A stretch of DNA of 8,810 bases from NCBI GenBank assembly GCA_007136595.1, contig SLGQ01000097.1, forward strand, positions 1-8,810, given 5' to 3'. The notes under the pieces are model-generated. The model ran no database searches, was not told the origin of the DNA, and saw only the letters and a list, made by a program, of their open reading frames with translations. Shown here piece after piece: positions 7,187 to 8,810 of the stretch (its first letter is position 1; every line of letters starts with the position of its first letter). Position numbers and translations under genes: made by a program. Source of the DNA: Candidatus Sumerlaeota bacterium (GTDB lineage Bacteria > UBP6 > UBA1177).

Positions 7187-8032
7187 TTATTCCGTAGCAA
7201 AACTGCGTAGCAGTGATATTTCATCTTTCCATTTATCAGGATCGGGGGTTTCAAGTACCAATGGAACATCGTCTGTAAAATCCTGCTTGAGAAGCCATCT
7301 GAAACACTCTTCATTAATGAAACCTTCCCCGATCTGCTCATGTCTGTCAACACGGGTTGCGTGATCTTTTTTAGAATCGTTCAAGTGCATTCCCCTTAAA
7401 TATTCAAGTCCCACCAACATATCAAGCTCAGCAAAAGTATCCTCGCAATTTTTCTCAGTTCTGAGATCGTAGCCGGCAGCAAAAGCATGGGCAGTATCTA
7501 TACATATTCCAACCCTTGATTTGTCCTCTACTTTATCAATTATTTCCGCAAGATGCTCAAAAAGATACCCCACATTGGATCCCTGTCCCGCAGTATTTTC
7601 AATTATGGCGGAAACACCCTGAGTTTTATCAAGAGCAATGTTGATTGATTCTGAAATCCTTTTTAAACATTCACTTTCACTTATCTCTCTGAGATGACTT
7701 CCCGGATGAAAATTAAGTCTGTCAAGTTTCAAAAGTTCACATCTTTTCATCTCATCGACAAAAGCTTTTCTCGATTTTTCAAGATTTTCATCATTAGGAT
7801 GTCCAAGATTTATCAGATAGCTGTCATGAGGAAGTATCGAACCTTTAACAAACCCCCCTTCTTCGCAGTTTTTTATAAAATCTATGATACTTTCCTTCGT
7901 AAGGGGTGAAGCAAACCACTGTTTTTGGTTTTTTGTAAAAAGAGCAAACGCATTCGCTCCTATTTCAAGGGCATTCAATGGTGCATTTTCAACACCGCCG
8001 GCTGCCGAAACATGTGCTCCGATAAGTTTCAT
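7187..8032 (-). CDS. nfo: Endonuclease IV, AP endonuclease
   Basis: Nfo cleaves the DNA backbone 5' to abasic sites and trims blocked 3' ends during base-excision repair, using a trinuclear zinc centre in a TIM barrel. At 281 residues it is essentially the size of the E. coli enzyme (285). All nine zinc ligands fall at the positions known for E. coli: His69, His109, Glu145, Asp179, His182, His216, Asp229, His231 and Glu261. The surrounding motifs are present too: GAHVSAAGG (5-13), FTKNQKQW (32-39), HDSYLINL (69-76), LNFHPGSH (106-113), ENTAGQGSNVG (145-155), CIDTAHAFAAGYD (177-189), MHLNDSK (215-221) and DRHEQIGEG (229-237). The ATG at 8032 has AGGA about six bases upstream and lies eight bases after the activase gene. 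Nothing is truncated. Identification is firm; oxidative-stress regulation as in E. coli cannot be judged because the operon promoter is outside the window. Confidence 0.98.
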   Translation of the reverse strand: MKLIGAHVSAAGGVENAPLNALEIGANAFALFTKNQKQWFASPLTKESIIDFIKNCEEGGFVKGSILPHDSYLINLGHPNDENLEKSRKAFVDEMKRCELLKLDRLNFHPGSHLREISESECLKRISESINIALDKTQGVSAIIENTAGQGSNVGYLFEHLAEIIDKVEDKSRVGICIDTAHAFAAGYDLRTEKNCEDTFAELDMLVGLEYLRGMHLNDSKKDHATRVDRHEQIGEGFINEECFRWLLKQDFTDDVPLVLETPDPDKWKDEISLLRSFATE

Positions 8033-8040
8033 TCCCGATC

Positions 8041-8757
8041 CTACAGATATGTTCTTACAAAAACATTTTCTTTTCTCGTATTTCTCCTAATCTCAAGAAC
8101 CATCCTTTCAAGCTGGTCCTCAGTATAAGAAGTTGTTTTTCTGGCAGTTGAACTCCAGGCTTTGTCGCTCACAAATTTTTGCAGATAATACTCTGCACTG
8201 TCCGGTATGAATTCAAACATTTTATACACCCTTTCATAACTTTCAATTAAGGGTGGATACATTGTTGTCCTGTACTCAACCCTTATGTTCTTTTTCCCTT
8301 CGAGGATAGATTTCGTTTCTGTAAGGCGGTGACGGATCTCAGATTCTGTCAATTTCGAACCCAGTTCACAATACATATCGGGAGTCGTTTTTATATCGAT
8401 GGCAACAAAATTGATATACGGAGATGCCTTTTCTATGAATTCCGGATTAAGACCGTTGGTGTCAATTTTTATTTCGAGATCATTTTTTTCTTTTATTTCT
8501 TTCAAAAGATCTACCAGTCCTTCATAAAGAGCAGGTTCTCCACCTGTAAAAACAACCCCGTCAATAAATTTCGACCTTTTTTCAATTTCCTGAAGAACTT
8601 TTTCTTTCGGGATTATGTCTTCTATTTTAAAACTGAACAAAGATTCATTGTGACAGTAAGGACATCTCAAATCACAGCCGGCAAAAAAGAAAACAGTCGA
8701 AATTTTACCCGGAAAATCAACTAGTGAAATAGACTGGTGTCCAACAATGGGAATCAT
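8041..8757 (-). CDS. nrdG: Radical-SAM activating protein, anaerobic ribonucleotide reductase activase type (NrdG2-like)
   Basis: This is a radical-SAM enzyme of the type annotated as anaerobic ribonucleoside-triphosphate reductase activating protein. It would use a 4Fe-4S cluster and S-adenosylmethionine to place a glycyl radical on NrdD. The cluster motif C-x3-C-x2-C is at Cys28, 32 and 35 (GCDLRCPYCHN), the SAM-binding TGGEP at 71-75, then KIDTNG (97-102) and AIDIKT (119-124). The N-terminal SLVDFPGKIS (11-20) matches the usual L-x-D-[YF]-P-G lead-in. I chose ATG 8757 (238 residues) because GGAGGG lies six bases upstream and conserved sequence begins there; an in-frame TTG at 8802 would add 15 unconvincing residues. 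It is longer than E. coli NrdG (154), as is usual for the NrdG2 group. No nrdD is visible. It could instead activate another glycyl-radical enzyme, so the symbol is tentative. It leads the visible operon. Confidence 0.88.
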   Translation of the reverse strand: MIPIVGHQSISLVDFPGKISTVFFFAGCDLRCPYCHNESLFSFKIEDIIPKEKVLQEIEKRSKFIDGVVFTGGEPALYEGLVDLLKEIKEKNDLEIKIDTNGLNPEFIEKASPYINFVAIDIKTTPDMYCELGSKLTESEIRHRLTETKSILEGKKNIRVEYRTTMYPPLIESYERVYKMFEFIPDSAEYYLQKFVSDKAWSSTARKTTSYTEDQLERMVLEIRRNTRKENVFVRTYL

Positions 8758-8759
8758 AT

Positions 8760-8769
8760 TTAACCCTCC
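8760..8769 (-). promoter_or_regulatory. Ribosome-binding site of the activase gene
   Basis: On the minus strand GGAGGG (8769-8764) lies six bases before ATG 8757 and decides between this start and the upstream in-frame TTG at 8802. The ten bases GGAGGGTTAA are identical to those at the rsmA-panB junction. Here too they can be read as GAG GGT TAA, a possible end of an upstream gene. Confidence 0.65.
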
Positions 8770-8810
8770 AAAGGAAAAAGAGTAACAACACACATGCCGC
8801 AAAATTGTAA
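8760..8810 (-). CDS. Possible 3' end of a further upstream gene (partial, speculative)
   Basis: From the right edge, one minus-strand frame reads 16 codons (ending ...TLFPLEG) to a TAA at 8762-8760, two bases before the activase ATG. The spacing and the shared GGAGGGTTAA end resemble the other tight junctions of this operon, so an upstream coding gene is plausible. Sixteen residues are too few to identify it, and the other two frames are also open across this short stretch. Confidence 0.2.
   Translation of the reverse strand, partial: LQFCGMCVVTLFPLEG

Noticed and set aside
8329..8724. Plus-strand 131-codon Phe-rich frame
   Set aside because: It is antisense to the activase, whose radical-SAM motifs are unmistakable.
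1..8810. CRISPR array, transposon ends, phage or toxin-antitoxin genes, tRNA or rRNA
   Set aside because: I saw no regularly spaced repeats, no transposase-like or small paired genes, and no cloverleaf or rRNA sequence in the short gaps.

Overview
The window is an AT-rich stretch of bacterial chromosome, roughly 37-40% G+C judged by eye. It is coding almost throughout, and the longest gap without a gene is 136 bases (1754-1889). The housekeeping proteins are of bacterial type. The left-hand gene encodes a secreted protein with a cysteine module of the kind C-G-D-D-x-C-G-G-x-C-G-x-C followed by an Asp/Glu/Ser/Thr-rich tail. From memory, that style is common in exported proteins of Myxococcota and other former Deltaproteobacteria and in related uncultured lineages. 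A Gram-negative, at least facultatively anaerobic bacterium of that broad group is a reasonable guess, but the window holds no rRNA or other marker that would settle it.

Layout. (1) Positions 1-1753, minus strand: the N-terminal 584 codons of a large secreted protein that runs off the left edge. (2) 1754-1889: a divergent intergenic region with a candidate promoter in each direction and a 10-bp palindrome between them. (3) 1890-4593, plus strand: two genes for multi-pass membrane proteins that overlap by 35 bases. The first resembles GT-C/YfhO-like membrane glycosyltransferases. The second has about nine predicted membrane segments and is not recognised. (4) 4608-8757, minus strand: a compact five-gene run, in transcription order an NrdG-type radical-SAM activase, endonuclease IV (nfo), the tRNA t6A enzyme TsaD, the 16S rRNA dimethyltransferase RsmA/KsgA and ketopantoate hydroxymethyltransferase PanB. 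The junctions are +8, +3, -4 and 0 bases, so this is very probably one operon. Its promoter lies beyond the right edge, and a few codons of a possible further upstream gene may be visible there.

How the genes fit together. The five-gene operon joins unrelated core functions: anaerobic deoxyribonucleotide synthesis, base-excision repair, tRNA and rRNA modification, and pantothenate/CoA synthesis. The shared theme is growth and translation support rather than one pathway. The two membrane-protein genes look like a translationally coupled pair, perhaps acting on cell-surface glycans or lipids, but this is inference. The secreted protein diverges from them and may share their control region. I see no phage, transposon, CRISPR, toxin-antitoxin or tRNA/rRNA signal. 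The least explained content is the secreted Cys-rich protein and the membrane-protein pair; I cannot claim a new system from the sequence alone.
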